64,000 nucleotides of DNA from NCBI GenBank assembly GCA_964517265.1, contig CAZFBS010000002.1:62001-126000 (forward strand), in the 5' to 3' direction. Positions 49,323 through 57,736 of the stretch are shown here, in pieces. The stretch's first letter is position 1. Each line of letters opens with the position of its first letter. The DNA comes from REEP01 sp964517265. Its GTDB lineage: Bacteria > Pseudomonadota > Alphaproteobacteria > Rhodospirillales > Defluviicoccaceae. Made by a program: the position numbers and the translations under genes. A model generated the notes under the pieces. That model worked only from the letters and a program-made list of their open reading frames with translations. It was not told where the DNA came from and made no database searches.

Positions 49323-50451
49323 GGCCGCTATATCCTTCGAGGGAAGATGGGAGACGAGGTGGCGGGAAGGCCGCCCGATCGGTCAGTGCCACCGCCTTGA
49401 CGCGCGCGACCACGGCATCGCCAGGCTTGAGGGCAAGAGCGTCCCATGACTTGCGCGAGATGCGGGCAAGCAATGTAGTGGCGCCGTCGTCGGTTCCAAG
49501 GGCGAGGAAGACGGTGATCTGGTGGTCGGCGGTGGGTATCCCGTAAAGGATCCGAGAGGGCAGGGCGTTCAGGATGGTGGTATCCCTCGACATCTGCCGC
49601 CCGAGGCTGACATCGGAGGCGAGTACGCGGACACGCCGCCGTACACCTTTCGAACCCAGATCCCCGGGTACCAGAAGACGGCCGCCAGGGACGCTCACTT
49701 CCGTTAGGCCATAACCCGCATCCACGCTTTCTACCCGCGCTTCCAGTACGCTCGCCGCCTCGGGCATGCGCGCGAAAGGAAGGTCAGGGTCGGCCAGAAC
49801 TGCATGCAGCGGCCCCGCGGCTTCGACCCGCCCGTCCTTGATCAGCACCAACGTATCGGCCAAGCGCTCGACCTCGGCAATGTCATGGCTGACATACATC
49901 ACCGGGATCGACAACGTTCCGTGCAGGCGCTCCAGGTAGGGAAGGATATCATCCTTGCTGAACCGGTCGAGCGCCGAGAGAGGCTCGTCCATCAGCAGCA
50001 GGCGGGGCTGTGACAAGAGGGCGCGGCCAATGGCCACCCGCTGACGCTCTCCACCTGAAAGCAGAGTTGGCGAGCGGTCGAGCAAGCGGCCGATGCCCAA
50101 CAAATCCACGACATCGCCAAAATCGATGGATGGCCGCGCCACCCTGGCTCGTCTCAGGCCGTAGAGCAGGTTATTGCGGACCGACAGGTGCGCAAACAGA
50201 CTGGCTTCCTGGAAGACGTAACCGATAGGACGGCGGTGCGGCGGGGTAAAGTGGCGGCCGTCCTGCCAGACATAACCGTTGACGGCCAGGTACCCGTGAT
50301 CCGGGCGCGCCAGTCCCGCCATGCAGCGCAGCACGGTCGTTTTGCCGCAACCCGAGGGGCCGAACAACGCGGTCACTCCACTTCCTGGAGCTTCGAAGGC
50401 GATATCGAAGGCAAACGATCCGAGGTGTGCGGCAAAGTGCGCAGCGATCAT
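49309..50451 (-). CDS. modC: molybdate ABC transporter ATP-binding protein
   Basis: A 380-residue ABC ATPase. Walker A GPSGCGKTT, Q-loop YVFQEASLF, signature LSGGERQRVAIGRAL, Walker B RLLLMDEPLSALD, and switch His MYVSHD. The last 90 residues form a TOBE molybdate-binding domain (LNALPSRILYGIPTADHQITVFLALG...GATTLLARISRKSWDALALKPGDAVVARVKAVAL). It energises the ModB permease and overlaps both neighbours. Confidence 0.93.
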   Translation of the reverse strand: MIAAHFAAHLGSFAFDIAFEAPGSGVTALFGPSGCGKTTVLRCMAGLARPDHGYLAVNGYVWQDGRHFTPPHRRPIGYVFQEASLFAHLSVRNNLLYGLRRARVARPSIDFGDVVDLLGIGRLLDRSPTLLSGGERQRVAIGRALLSQPRLLLMDEPLSALDRFSKDDILPYLERLHGTLSIPVMYVSHDIAEVERLADTLVLIKDGRVEAAGPLHAVLADPDLPFARMPEAASVLEARVESVDAGYGLTEVSVPGGRLLVPGDLGSKGVRRRVRVLASDVSLGRQMSRDTTILNALPSRILYGIPTADHQITVFLALGTDDGATTLLARISRKSWDALALKPGDAVVARVKAVALTDRAAFPPPRLPSSLEGYSGHVPH

Positions 50452-51119
50452 CGCCGGGTTCCCCCCAGGCGCCTTTCAATCAGCATCATCACGAGAATGA
50501 CGAGAAACGAGAACACCAGCATTCCTGCCGAGAGCAGATGCGCCTTGTCCCACTGCAGCGTTTCCACGTACTCGAAGATGGCGATTGAGAGGACCTTGGT
50601 CTCGCCGGGGATGCTGCCGCCGATCATCAGGATGACGCCGAACTCTCCGATTGTGTGAGCGAAACCCAGGATCGCGCCGGTCAGAAAGCCGGGCCGGGCC
50701 AGCGGCACCGCCACCGTGAAGAAGGTGTTAATCGGCGAGGCGCGTAGAGTCGCAGCGACCTCCAGCGGCCGCTCGCCAATGGCTTCGAAGGCATTGCGGA
50801 TCGGGTTGACCACGAAAGGCAGGGAGTAGATCACCGAGCCAACCACAAGTCCTTCGAAGGAGAAAGCCAGAGAGCGCCCGCCGAGTGCCTGAGTCAGCGG
50901 ACTTGCCGGGCTCATCGCGATCAGCAGGTAGAAGCCGAGGACAGTGGGCGGCAGCACGATGGGGAGAGCGACCAGCGCACCAACGATTTCCTTGCACCAA
51001 GCCCGAGTTCGGGCAAGCCACCACGCAAGCGGCGTGCCCAGAACCAGCAAGACCACGGTAGTGATGGCGGCCAGCCGGATGGTCAATCCGATGATGTCCC
51101 ACATCGCCGAATCACGCAT
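50448..51119 (-). CDS. modB: molybdate ABC transporter permease
   Basis: A 223-residue inner-membrane permease with five or so hydrophobic segments and the EAA loop ERPLEVAATLRASPINTFFTVAVPLARPGFLTGAILGFAHTIGEFGVILMIGG, which is typical of ModB. It lies between modA and modC on the minus strand with coupled ends. Confidence 0.93.
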   Translation of the reverse strand: MRDSAMWDIIGLTIRLAAITTVVLLVLGTPLAWWLARTRAWCKEIVGALVALPIVLPPTVLGFYLLIAMSPASPLTQALGGRSLAFSFEGLVVGSVIYSLPFVVNPIRNAFEAIGERPLEVAATLRASPINTFFTVAVPLARPGFLTGAILGFAHTIGEFGVILMIGGSIPGETKVLSIAIFEYVETLQWDKAHLLSAGMLVFSFLVILVMMLIERRLGGTRR

Positions 51120-51152
51120 GCGGCAGCCTCATCCTTGGTTTGGCAGACGATC

Positions 51153-51914
51153 TCAGGATCCGGCCACGCCGTAGCCGTAATGCTGGATGATGACGACGGC
51201 CTTGGGGCTACGGAGGAAGTTCAGATAGGCTCTCGCGACTTCGTTGGCCTCACCTTTCTTCAGCAAGACGGTATCCTGGACAATGGGGGTATAAAGATTG
51301 TCGGGCACCATCCAGCGGGAGCCCTTGTCATCCATGATGATCTGCGCCAGGGCGATGAAGCCGATCTCGGCATTGCCCGTGGCGACGAACTGGTGGGTTT
51401 GAGCGATGCTAGAGCCCTGCACGATCTTCGGCAGGACCGCCTCGTGTACGCCAAAAGCTTCCAGAACCTCAACGGCCGCCGTGCCATATGGCGCGGTTTC
51501 CGGATTGGCGATGGCCAAGCGGTCGAAATCGGCTGACTTCAGCACCTCTCCCTCGGCATCGATCGCCCCGGGATCGGCGCTCCACAGCACCAGTTTGCCG
51601 ACGCAATAGGTGAAGCGGGAACCGGGCACGGCATAGCCTTCCGTCTCGGCGAGTTCGGGGCGCTCGGCGTCGGCGGCGAGAAACACCTCGAACGGCGCGC
51701 CCTGCGTGATCTGGGTGTAAAGCTGGCCGGTCGCGCCAAAGCTGTATTTTACGGTGTGGCCGGTGGCTTCGGTAAATGCTTCGGCGATTTCGTCGGCGGT
51801 GGCGGCGAAGTTGGCCGCAACAGCGACGAGGGTTTCGCCCGCTCTGGCCGGCAGGGCGGCCAAGGCGAAGGATAGGGCGAGGGTGGCGATACGACGGAAC
51901 AGCGGCTTGCTCAT
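51153..51914 (-). CDS. modA: molybdate-binding periplasmic protein
   Basis: A 253-residue binding protein. A Sec signal peptide with cleavage after ALPARA is visible (MSKPLFRRIATLALSFALAALPARAGETLVAVAANFA). The mature part has YSFGATGQLYTQITQGAPFEVFLAADAERPELAE and GNAEIGFIALAQI. It captures molybdate or tungstate for ModBC. Second gene of the modEABCD run. Confidence 0.93.
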   Translation of the reverse strand: MSKPLFRRIATLALSFALAALPARAGETLVAVAANFAATADEIAEAFTEATGHTVKYSFGATGQLYTQITQGAPFEVFLAADAERPELAETEGYAVPGSRFTYCVGKLVLWSADPGAIDAEGEVLKSADFDRLAIANPETAPYGTAAVEVLEAFGVHEAVLPKIVQGSSIAQTHQFVATGNAEIGFIALAQIIMDDKGSRWMVPDNLYTPIVQDTVLLKKGEANEVARAYLNFLRSPKAVVIIQHYGYGVAGS

Positions 51915-51948
51915 GGTCTTTCTATTGTTGCCTTGCGACCCCTAAAAG

Positions 51949-52722
51949 TCATTTCAGCGCCAGGATGATGTGACTGGCCTTGATCAAGGCGCAGGCGCGA
52001 TCGCCTGGCTTGAGATCCAGGGTCTCCGCGCTTTTCTTGGTGACGATGGCGGCAATCGTCTTGCCGCCACCAAGATCCAGGATGATTTCTCTGTTGACGG
52101 CGCCGTCCCCGCGCACTGTTACGGTGCCGCACAGACGATTGCGGGCCGTCGTTTTGCCAAGGCCGTCCTCAGGCGTGAGGATGACGAAGCTGGACTTGAC
52201 GAGAGCGAAGACCTCCTTGCCGCGGACAAGATCAAGATTTCTGACGCTGCGATTAGTGATGATGGCGACGAGGTGCTGATCGTCCGTCAACTCCATCAAA
52301 ACCTCAGCATTGACCACATCTTCGATGACCTCACTGATCGTGCAGCGGAACATGTTGCGGGCGCTTGTTCTCATGAGAAAGCTCCACGGAATGGCGGAGG
52401 GAAAAGAGGGATCTGACTGCCCAAGGCGCGACTCGAGGGAGTCGAAAAAGCGGTTTAATTCCGGCTGGACAAAACTGAAGGCGGCGATGACCTGAAGACC
52501 GGCAGGAGTAAGCGTGGCCCCGCCACCTGACCTTCCGCCGGGGCTGGCCACCACGAGGGGAAGTGCGAACAGGTTGTTCATGGCGTTGATCGCCTCCCAA
52601 GCGGCCTTGTACGACAGCCCGACGGCGCGTGCGGCGGCGGATATGGACCCGTGGTCGCGAATTGCCTCCAGGAGGCGGATGCGATCCGCGCCCATCCGAA
52701 CAGAGCCGTCACGCTGGACCAT
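51949..52722 (-). CDS. modE: molybdate-dependent regulator ModE
   Basis: A 257-residue regulator. The N-terminal winged helix is DRIRLLEAIRDHGSISAAARAVGLSYKAAWEAINAMNNLF, followed by GGRSGGGATLTPAG. Two TOBE (Mop) repeats cover about 120-190 (SARNMFRCTISEVIEDVVNAEVLMELTDDQHLVAIITNRSV) and 195-257. It binds molybdate and represses uptake genes. First gene of the operon; an operator upstream indicates autoregulation. Confidence 0.93.
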   Translation of the reverse strand: MVQRDGSVRMGADRIRLLEAIRDHGSISAAARAVGLSYKAAWEAINAMNNLFALPLVVASPGGRSGGGATLTPAGLQVIAAFSFVQPELNRFFDSLESRLGQSDPSFPSAIPWSFLMRTSARNMFRCTISEVIEDVVNAEVLMELTDDQHLVAIITNRSVRNLDLVRGKEVFALVKSSFVILTPEDGLGKTTARNRLCGTVTVRGDGAVNREIILDLGGGKTIAAIVTKKSAETLDLKPGDRACALIKASHIILALK

Positions 52723-52770
52723 GAGACCTGCTTCCAGTCCGCTCGTTTTCGTCGGGAACCTCCCTTGCCT

Positions 52771-52795
52771 CGCTATGGTGTCGAACTACATAACG
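52771..52795. promoter_or_regulatory. ModE operator
   Basis: The sequence CGCTATGGTGTCGAAC followed by TACATAACG, 49 bases before the modE start. It is nearly the E. coli modA operator (CGTTAT...TGTCG...TACATAACG), with the same half-site order and spacing. Together with the modE gene this is strong support for molybdate-dependent repression of the modEABCD operon. Confidence 0.75.
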
Positions 52796-52949
52796 CCACC
52801 TGATGCATGCCGTGTGCCATAGTCAAGTAATTGAAATGCTAGAATCTTCGAATGGAATGGTAGGTCGAGAACACGACACTGGTGTTGGCTTTGCGACAAG
52901 AAGCCTTGGCAAGACGGGGCGGCCGCTGTGCGAATTGATCGGGTGCAGG

Positions 52950-54107
52950 TCAGGCAAAATGCCGGCGTAGCCGAAGGCAAGCCTCGTCCAGAACATCGTC
53001 CCGTTTGCAAAAGCAGAACCGCACGAAGTGTGCCGGCCCGCTGTCCTGATAGAAGGCAGAAACCGGAACGGCAGCGACTCCGGCCTCAGTGGTGATATGA
53101 TGGCAGAAATCGGCATCAGTGCCGTTGAAACCACTGGCACGGATGTCAACGGTGATGAAGTAGCTGCCGCCGCTCTCAAGCACCTCGAGCCCGGCATCCC
53201 GCAAGCCCGCCGACAGCCGATCGCGCTTGTGCTGCTGCGAAGCGGCCAGATCGTAGAAATATGCTTCGTCCTTGGCGAGCCCGTAAGCAGTGGCCCGTTG
53301 CAGATTTGGCGGGGTCGTAAACGTCATGAACTGGTGAGCCTTGGCAGCCGCCGTCAGCAGCGGCGGTGCCGCCGTGACGTATCCCACTTTCCAGCCAGTG
53401 GCGGAAAACGTCTTGCCTGCCGAGCCGATCCGTAACGTGCGATCGCGCATGCCCGGCAGGGTCATCAAAGGGATGTGGTGGCGGCCGTCGAAAACGAGAT
53501 GCTCGTAGACCTCGTCGCAGACAGCATAGGCATCAAACCTCCGGACGAGATCGGCAAGAAACTGAAGGTCATCGAGATCAAGAACCTTGCCGGCCGGATT
53601 GTGAGGCGAATTGAGGACGAGAAGCTTGGTCCTCGGGGAGAACGCGGCCTCAAGCTGCGCTCGGGGAAGAGCCCAGGTCGGGGGTTCCATCCGCACCAGC
53701 TTCGGCACGCCTCCCGCCCGGCGGACCATCGGCAGGTAGCTGTCATAGAGCGGCTCGATCAGCACCACCTCATCGTCCGGTTCGATCAACCCGAGAAAGC
53801 AGTCGGCGAGCGCTTCCGTCGCTCCGGAGGTCACCATCACCTCCGACCGCCAGTCCACATCAAGACCATAGAAGCGCTTGTTGTGATCTGCGACGGCGGC
53901 GCGCAGTTCGGGCAGGCCCAGCATCGGCGGATACTGATTTGGCCCCTCCCACACGGTGTCGGCAGCAATTCGGCGGATGTCCTCTGGTCCTTCCTCGTCG
54001 GGAAAACCTTGGCCAAGGTTGATGGCGTTGTGTTCGGTCGCGAGGGCGGACATGACGGTAAAGATCGTCGTGCCATAAGACGAGAGAATCGCATTGGCGG
54101 GCTTCAT
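52950..54107 (-). CDS. PLP-dependent aminotransferase (class I, MetC/KAT-like)
   Basis: A 385-residue aminotransferase. Seen: SSYGTTIFTVMSALATEHNAINLGQGFPDEEGP, TSGATEALADCFLGLIEPDDEVVLIEPLYDSY, LNSPHNPAGKV, the Asp/Tyr pair in CDEVYEHLVFDG, and the PLP lysine in GSAGKTFSATGWKVGYVTA. The start resembles kynurenine/methionine (KAT, YbdL-type) aminotransferases, which accept several amino acids. The context (ModE operator on one side, glnB on the other) gives no pathway. It is divergent from glnB. Confidence 0.85.
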   Translation of the reverse strand: MKPANAILSSYGTTIFTVMSALATEHNAINLGQGFPDEEGPEDIRRIAADTVWEGPNQYPPMLGLPELRAAVADHNKRFYGLDVDWRSEVMVTSGATEALADCFLGLIEPDDEVVLIEPLYDSYLPMVRRAGGVPKLVRMEPPTWALPRAQLEAAFSPRTKLLVLNSPHNPAGKVLDLDDLQFLADLVRRFDAYAVCDEVYEHLVFDGRHHIPLMTLPGMRDRTLRIGSAGKTFSATGWKVGYVTAAPPLLTAAAKAHQFMTFTTPPNLQRATAYGLAKDEAYFYDLAASQQHKRDRLSAGLRDAGLEVLESGGSYFITVDIRASGFNGTDADFCHHITTEAGVAAVPVSAFYQDSGPAHFVRFCFCKRDDVLDEACLRLRRHFA

Positions 54108-54193
54108 CGCACGCCTTCCTTCCGTGTCTGAAAAAACCGATAAACTACACCTGTGGGCTCGGCGTCACCATCGCCGCTCCTTGAACGAATGCT

Positions 54194-54205
54194 GGGCATA
54201 TGCCC
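54194..54205. promoter_or_regulatory. 12-base palindrome upstream of the glnB promoter
   Basis: A perfect palindrome, GGGCATATGCCC, 110 bases upstream of the sigma-54 promoter. It lies at the right distance for an enhancer-binding site such as NtrC, but it does not match the NtrC consensus well. Confidence 0.3.
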
Positions 54206-54304
54206 GCAATCTAAGCAGATCCTATGGATTCTGACGCTGCCAGGCGGGATCGCCCGGTCCACATTTTTCCGCAGTTTCCGCCCAATTCCAATTCTGTTGC
54301 CGAA

Positions 54305-54322
54305 TTGGCACGATCCGTGCTT
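54305..54322 (+). promoter_or_regulatory. sigma-54 promoter of glnB-glnA
   Basis: TTGGCACGATCCGTGCTT: the GG of the -24 element (54307-54308) and the GC of the -12 element (54319-54320) are exactly 10 bases apart, as required. It lies about 95 bases before the glnB start, where sigma-54 and NtrC-dependent control of glnBA is well known in alphaproteobacteria. Confidence 0.8.
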
Positions 54323-54414
54323 CTTGACAGGCTGAAATGGATCACGTCGCCGGTGCGTGCGGCTATCGCCCTCCGGCGTCGACATGACGTAGCGCAATTA
54401 AGGGGCCGACGTGC

Positions 54415-54753
54415 ATGAAAAAGATTGAGGCGATCATCAAGCCCTTCAAGCTGGATGAGGTCAAGGAAGCCCTTCATGAATTGGGCCTGCAAGGAATCAC
54501 TGTCCTTGAGGCGAAAGGGTTCGGCCGGCAGAAGGGACATACGGAACTGTACCGGGGTGCGGAATATGTCGTAGATTTTTTGCCCAAGGTGAAAATCGAG
54601 TTGGTTGTCGACGACGGCATGGTGGAGCGGGCGATCGAAGCCATCACGCAAGCCGCCAAGACCGGCCGGATCGGTGATGGCAAGATTTTCGTCACCTCCG
54701 TTGAGGACGCCATTCGCGTCCGCACCGGCGAACGTGGTGCTGAAGCGATCTGA
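54415..54753 (+). CDS. glnB: nitrogen regulatory protein P-II
   Basis: A 112-residue PII protein. Seen: MKKIEAIIKPFKLDEVKEAL, the T-loop GRQKGHTELYRGAEYVVDF with the uridylylation site Tyr51, the B-loop region TGRIGDGKIFV and the end RVRTGERGAEAI. It reads 2-oxoglutarate, ATP/ADP and, through GlnD, glutamine, and controls glnA adenylylation and NtrB. It is 75 bases upstream of glnA. Confidence 0.95.
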   Translation: MKKIEAIIKPFKLDEVKEALHELGLQGITVLEAKGFGRQKGHTELYRGAEYVVDFLPKVKIELVVDDGMVERAIEAITQAAKTGRIGDGKIFVTSVEDAIRVRTGERGAEAI

Positions 54754-54827
54754 GAGACTGTTCGCCGGTCCTATCCGATCCAGCTCTACGAACGCCATCA
54801 TTCGAAAGAAAATGAGGGGATGCGCAC

Positions 54828-56249
54828 ATGGCACTGAATTGCACCACCCCTGACGACGTCATGCGCGTCGTCAAGGAGCGTGACATCAAATATATCGACC
54901 TTCGGTTCACGGATCCGAGAGGGCGGTGGCAACATCTCACGATGACCGCAGACTTCGTCGACGAAGACTCCTTTACGGACGGCATCATGTTCGACGGCTC
55001 ATCCATTGCCGGCTGGAAGGTTATCAATGAGTCGGACATGGCGTTGATCCCCGATCCGAAGACAGCAGTTCTCGATCCATTCGCTGCGCAGACCGCGCTG
55101 ATCCTGTTCTGCGATGTGATGGAGCCTTCGACCGGACAGCCATACCTGCGTGATCCGCGTTCCATCGCGAAGAAGGCAGAGGCCTATCTGGGATCGACCG
55201 GCATTGGGGATACAGCGTACTTCGGAGCCGAAGCCGAATTCTTCGTGTTCGATGACGTCCGCTACGACGTCCAGATGAACAGCTGCTTCTACGAGTTCAG
55301 CTCGAATGAAGGCCCGTACGTCACTGGGCGCATCCTGGCAGAGGGCAATGCGGGCCACCGCCCCCCGGTCAAGGGTGGCTATTTTCCGGTGCCGCCGGTC
55401 GATTCGGCCATGGATTTGCGCGCCGAAATGGTCTCGGTGATGATCGATATGGGCTTGAAGATGGACAAGCATCATCATGAGGTGGCGCCGAGTCAGCATG
55501 AGCTGGGATTGGTATTTTCCTCGATGATCTCCGCAGCCGATCAAGTTCAGATTTACAAGTATTGTGTGCATATGGTCGCGCAAACCTATGGCAAGACAGC
55601 GACTTTCATGCCCAAGCCGGTGGCGGGCGACAACGGGTCCGGCATGCACACGCACCAGTCGATCTGGAAGGACGGCAAGCCCCTGTTCGCAGGCTCAGGC
55701 TACGCCGATCTCTCCGATACCGCCCTTTACTACATCGGCGGCATCATGAAGCATGCGCGTGCCATCAACGCATTCACCAATCCGTCAACGAACAGCTATA
55801 AGCGGTTGATCCCAGGGTTCGAGGCGCCGGTGCTGCTGGCCTACTCGGCGCGCAACCGGTCAGCGTCGTGCCGTATTCCGCTGGCAACCAACCCCAAGGG
55901 CAAACGCGTCGAGGTGCGCTTTCCGGATCCCACCTGCAATCCTTATCTGGGCTTTTCGGCCATGCTGATGGCCGGACTGGATGGGATTCAGAACAAGATT
56001 CACCCTGGCGATGCCATCGACAAGAATCTCTATGATCTGCCGCCCGAGGAACTGAGCGGCATTCCGACCGTTTGCGGCTCGCTGCGGGAGGCACTGGAAT
56101 CGCTGGACCGAGATCGCGAGTTTCTGAAGAAGGGGGACGTTTTCACCGACGACCTGATCGACGGCTACATTCAACTCAAGTGGGAGGAAGTGTACAACTT
56201 CGAGCACACCCCGCATCCGGTCGAGTGGCGAATGTATTACTCGTCCTGA
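54828..56249 (+). CDS. glnA: glutamine synthetase type I
   Basis: A 473-residue GSI subunit. Seen: FDGSSIAGWKVINESDM, EAEFFVFD, HHHEVAPSQHELG, KTATFMPKPVAGDNGSGMHTHQSIW, NPSTNSYKRL, and KNLYDLPPEEL with the adenylylation Tyr near residue 400. The enzyme forms glutamine from glutamate and ammonia. A terminator follows. Confidence 0.96.
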   Translation: MALNCTTPDDVMRVVKERDIKYIDLRFTDPRGRWQHLTMTADFVDEDSFTDGIMFDGSSIAGWKVINESDMALIPDPKTAVLDPFAAQTALILFCDVMEPSTGQPYLRDPRSIAKKAEAYLGSTGIGDTAYFGAEAEFFVFDDVRYDVQMNSCFYEFSSNEGPYVTGRILAEGNAGHRPPVKGGYFPVPPVDSAMDLRAEMVSVMIDMGLKMDKHHHEVAPSQHELGLVFSSMISAADQVQIYKYCVHMVAQTYGKTATFMPKPVAGDNGSGMHTHQSIWKDGKPLFAGSGYADLSDTALYYIGGIMKHARAINAFTNPSTNSYKRLIPGFEAPVLLAYSARNRSASCRIPLATNPKGKRVEVRFPDPTCNPYLGFSAMLMAGLDGIQNKIHPGDAIDKNLYDLPPEELSGIPTVCGSLREALESLDRDREFLKKGDVFTDDLIDGYIQLKWEEVYNFEHTPHPVEWRMYYSS

Positions 56250-56280
56250 TCCCTTTACGTCTCAACCTTAGTCCGTCAGC

Positions 56281-56314
56281 AGCCCCGCCGAAAGGCGGGG
56301 CTCTCGCTTTCTTC
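56281..56314 (+). terminator. rho-independent terminator after glnA
   Basis: A perfect 9-base-pair stem (AGCCCCGCC, GAAA loop, GGCGGGGCT) 32 bases after the glnA stop, followed by a T-rich CTCGCTTTCTTC tail. Confidence 0.8.
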
Positions 56315-56448
56315 AAAGCCCACCTGTTGGCGCGGAGTGCGATTGCTGCTCGGCTCCGGGTTGCGACGGAAATCGCTTGTTGCCGGGTTCGGAAACACGC
56401 GATAGCTTTTGTTGCAGGAGCGAAAGGTTCACGTCGGGGAGGGGCGCC

Positions 56449-57663
56449 GTGAGGGAAATCTACCATGCGCTGGTGCTGAACCTGCATCAGCCGCCGAGCA
56501 ATCTTGATGAGCTGCTCGAGGCGAACGAGTGGGAAGTCAAGGAAATCCTGTTTGCGTACGATAGGATGCCCCGGGTGTTATGGCCCTATGAGGATCTCGC
56601 CCGTGTGCACCTTTCGATGTCCGGAACATTGCTGGAAACACTTTCCAGCCCGGAATTTCAGAGACGCGTCTATGGCACCGTCGACTGCGGCTCGCTGCTT
56701 TGGTCCCTGCAGAATCAAAAAATCTTTGAGATCCTCGGGACCGGCTACTACCACCCTGTGCTGCCGCTGATTCCGGAGCAGGATTGGGACGATCAACTCG
56801 GGCGATGGCAGGCTCTCGCCCGGCACCTGTTCTGGCGGGGGCATTTCCCGGGCTTCTGGCCTCCCGAAATGGGCTTTTGCATGGAGATGATCCCGCATCT
56901 CAAGAAGGCCGGGTATCGCTATGTGCTGGTCGACAGTGAATATGTTGATCCGGTCGACCCGATGTCGTGGCAGGAAGTCCGCTATCGGCCGCATATTGCC
57001 GAGTACGAAGGGGATCACATCGTCGTTATCGTTCGGGACCGGGATCTATCGAATGCACAACTATCGGGGATGGAATATGGCTGGTTCTATCACGAGTTGA
57101 ACGAGCGCACGAAGTGGTGCGATTTCCCGCCTCTGGTGACCACGGCCACCGACGGAGACAACGGCGGTTGGTTCCGCAACGTCAACCCCCAGGCCAACTT
57201 CTGGAACTACTTCTACATGGAAGCCCTACAAGCGATTCGCAGCGGCCACTCACTGATGCGGCCGACGTTCATTACCGACTATCTCGATCGATTCGGCGCT
57301 GGCGGGCGGGTGACAGTGCGGCGCGGCGCCTGGAACACCGACGAGCACCATGGCTGGGATTTTCATCAGTGGCAAGGCGGGCAACATCAACGCGATGCAA
57401 TGAGTCGTCTGCGCGACGTCAGCCGCCAGTTCCACGAGATCAAAGGCCAGGTTGCCAAAGTGGCGCCCCACCATTCGGACCTCGGGGGGCAACTTGGCGA
57501 GGCGCAGTGGCGGTTGATGCGTGCGGAAACAAGCTGCAATTTCTACTGGGGAGACGCCTGGGTATATCGGGTCCATCGAGATCTGGACGGTGTCGAACTG
57601 TTCCTTCGCGACATGCGGCACACGCTGAACGCTCTAACCAACCCGACACGACCGCAGGATTGA
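56449..57663 (+). CDS. glycoside hydrolase family 57 protein
   Basis: A 404-residue GH57-type protein. Seen: the HALVLNLHQPP start (motif 1, HQP), MSGTLLETLSSPEF, the GFWPPEMGF box carrying the probable nucleophile Glu, TATDGDNGGWFRN with the probable acid/base Asp, and EHHGWDFHQWQGG. GH57 enzymes act on alpha-glucans (amylase, branching or 4-alpha-glucanotransferase). The start is GTG 56449 after GGGGAGG. It converges with a second GH57 gene and lies near glgA and glgP, so it is probably a glycogen enzyme. Confidence 0.85.
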   Translation: MREIYHALVLNLHQPPSNLDELLEANEWEVKEILFAYDRMPRVLWPYEDLARVHLSMSGTLLETLSSPEFQRRVYGTVDCGSLLWSLQNQKIFEILGTGYYHPVLPLIPEQDWDDQLGRWQALARHLFWRGHFPGFWPPEMGFCMEMIPHLKKAGYRYVLVDSEYVDPVDPMSWQEVRYRPHIAEYEGDHIVVIVRDRDLSNAQLSGMEYGWFYHELNERTKWCDFPPLVTTATDGDNGGWFRNVNPQANFWNYFYMEALQAIRSGHSLMRPTFITDYLDRFGAGGRVTVRRGAWNTDEHHGWDFHQWQGGQHQRDAMSRLRDVSRQFHEIKGQVAKVAPHHSDLGGQLGEAQWRLMRAETSCNFYWGDAWVYRVHRDLDGVELFLRDMRHTLNALTNPTRPQD

Positions 57664-57736
57664 AGGTGGAAGAGGCGGGCACCTCTGGGCCGGCGGTTTC
57701 CGCTGAGGCCAGTCAATCCAGCGGCCGGCGTTGGAA

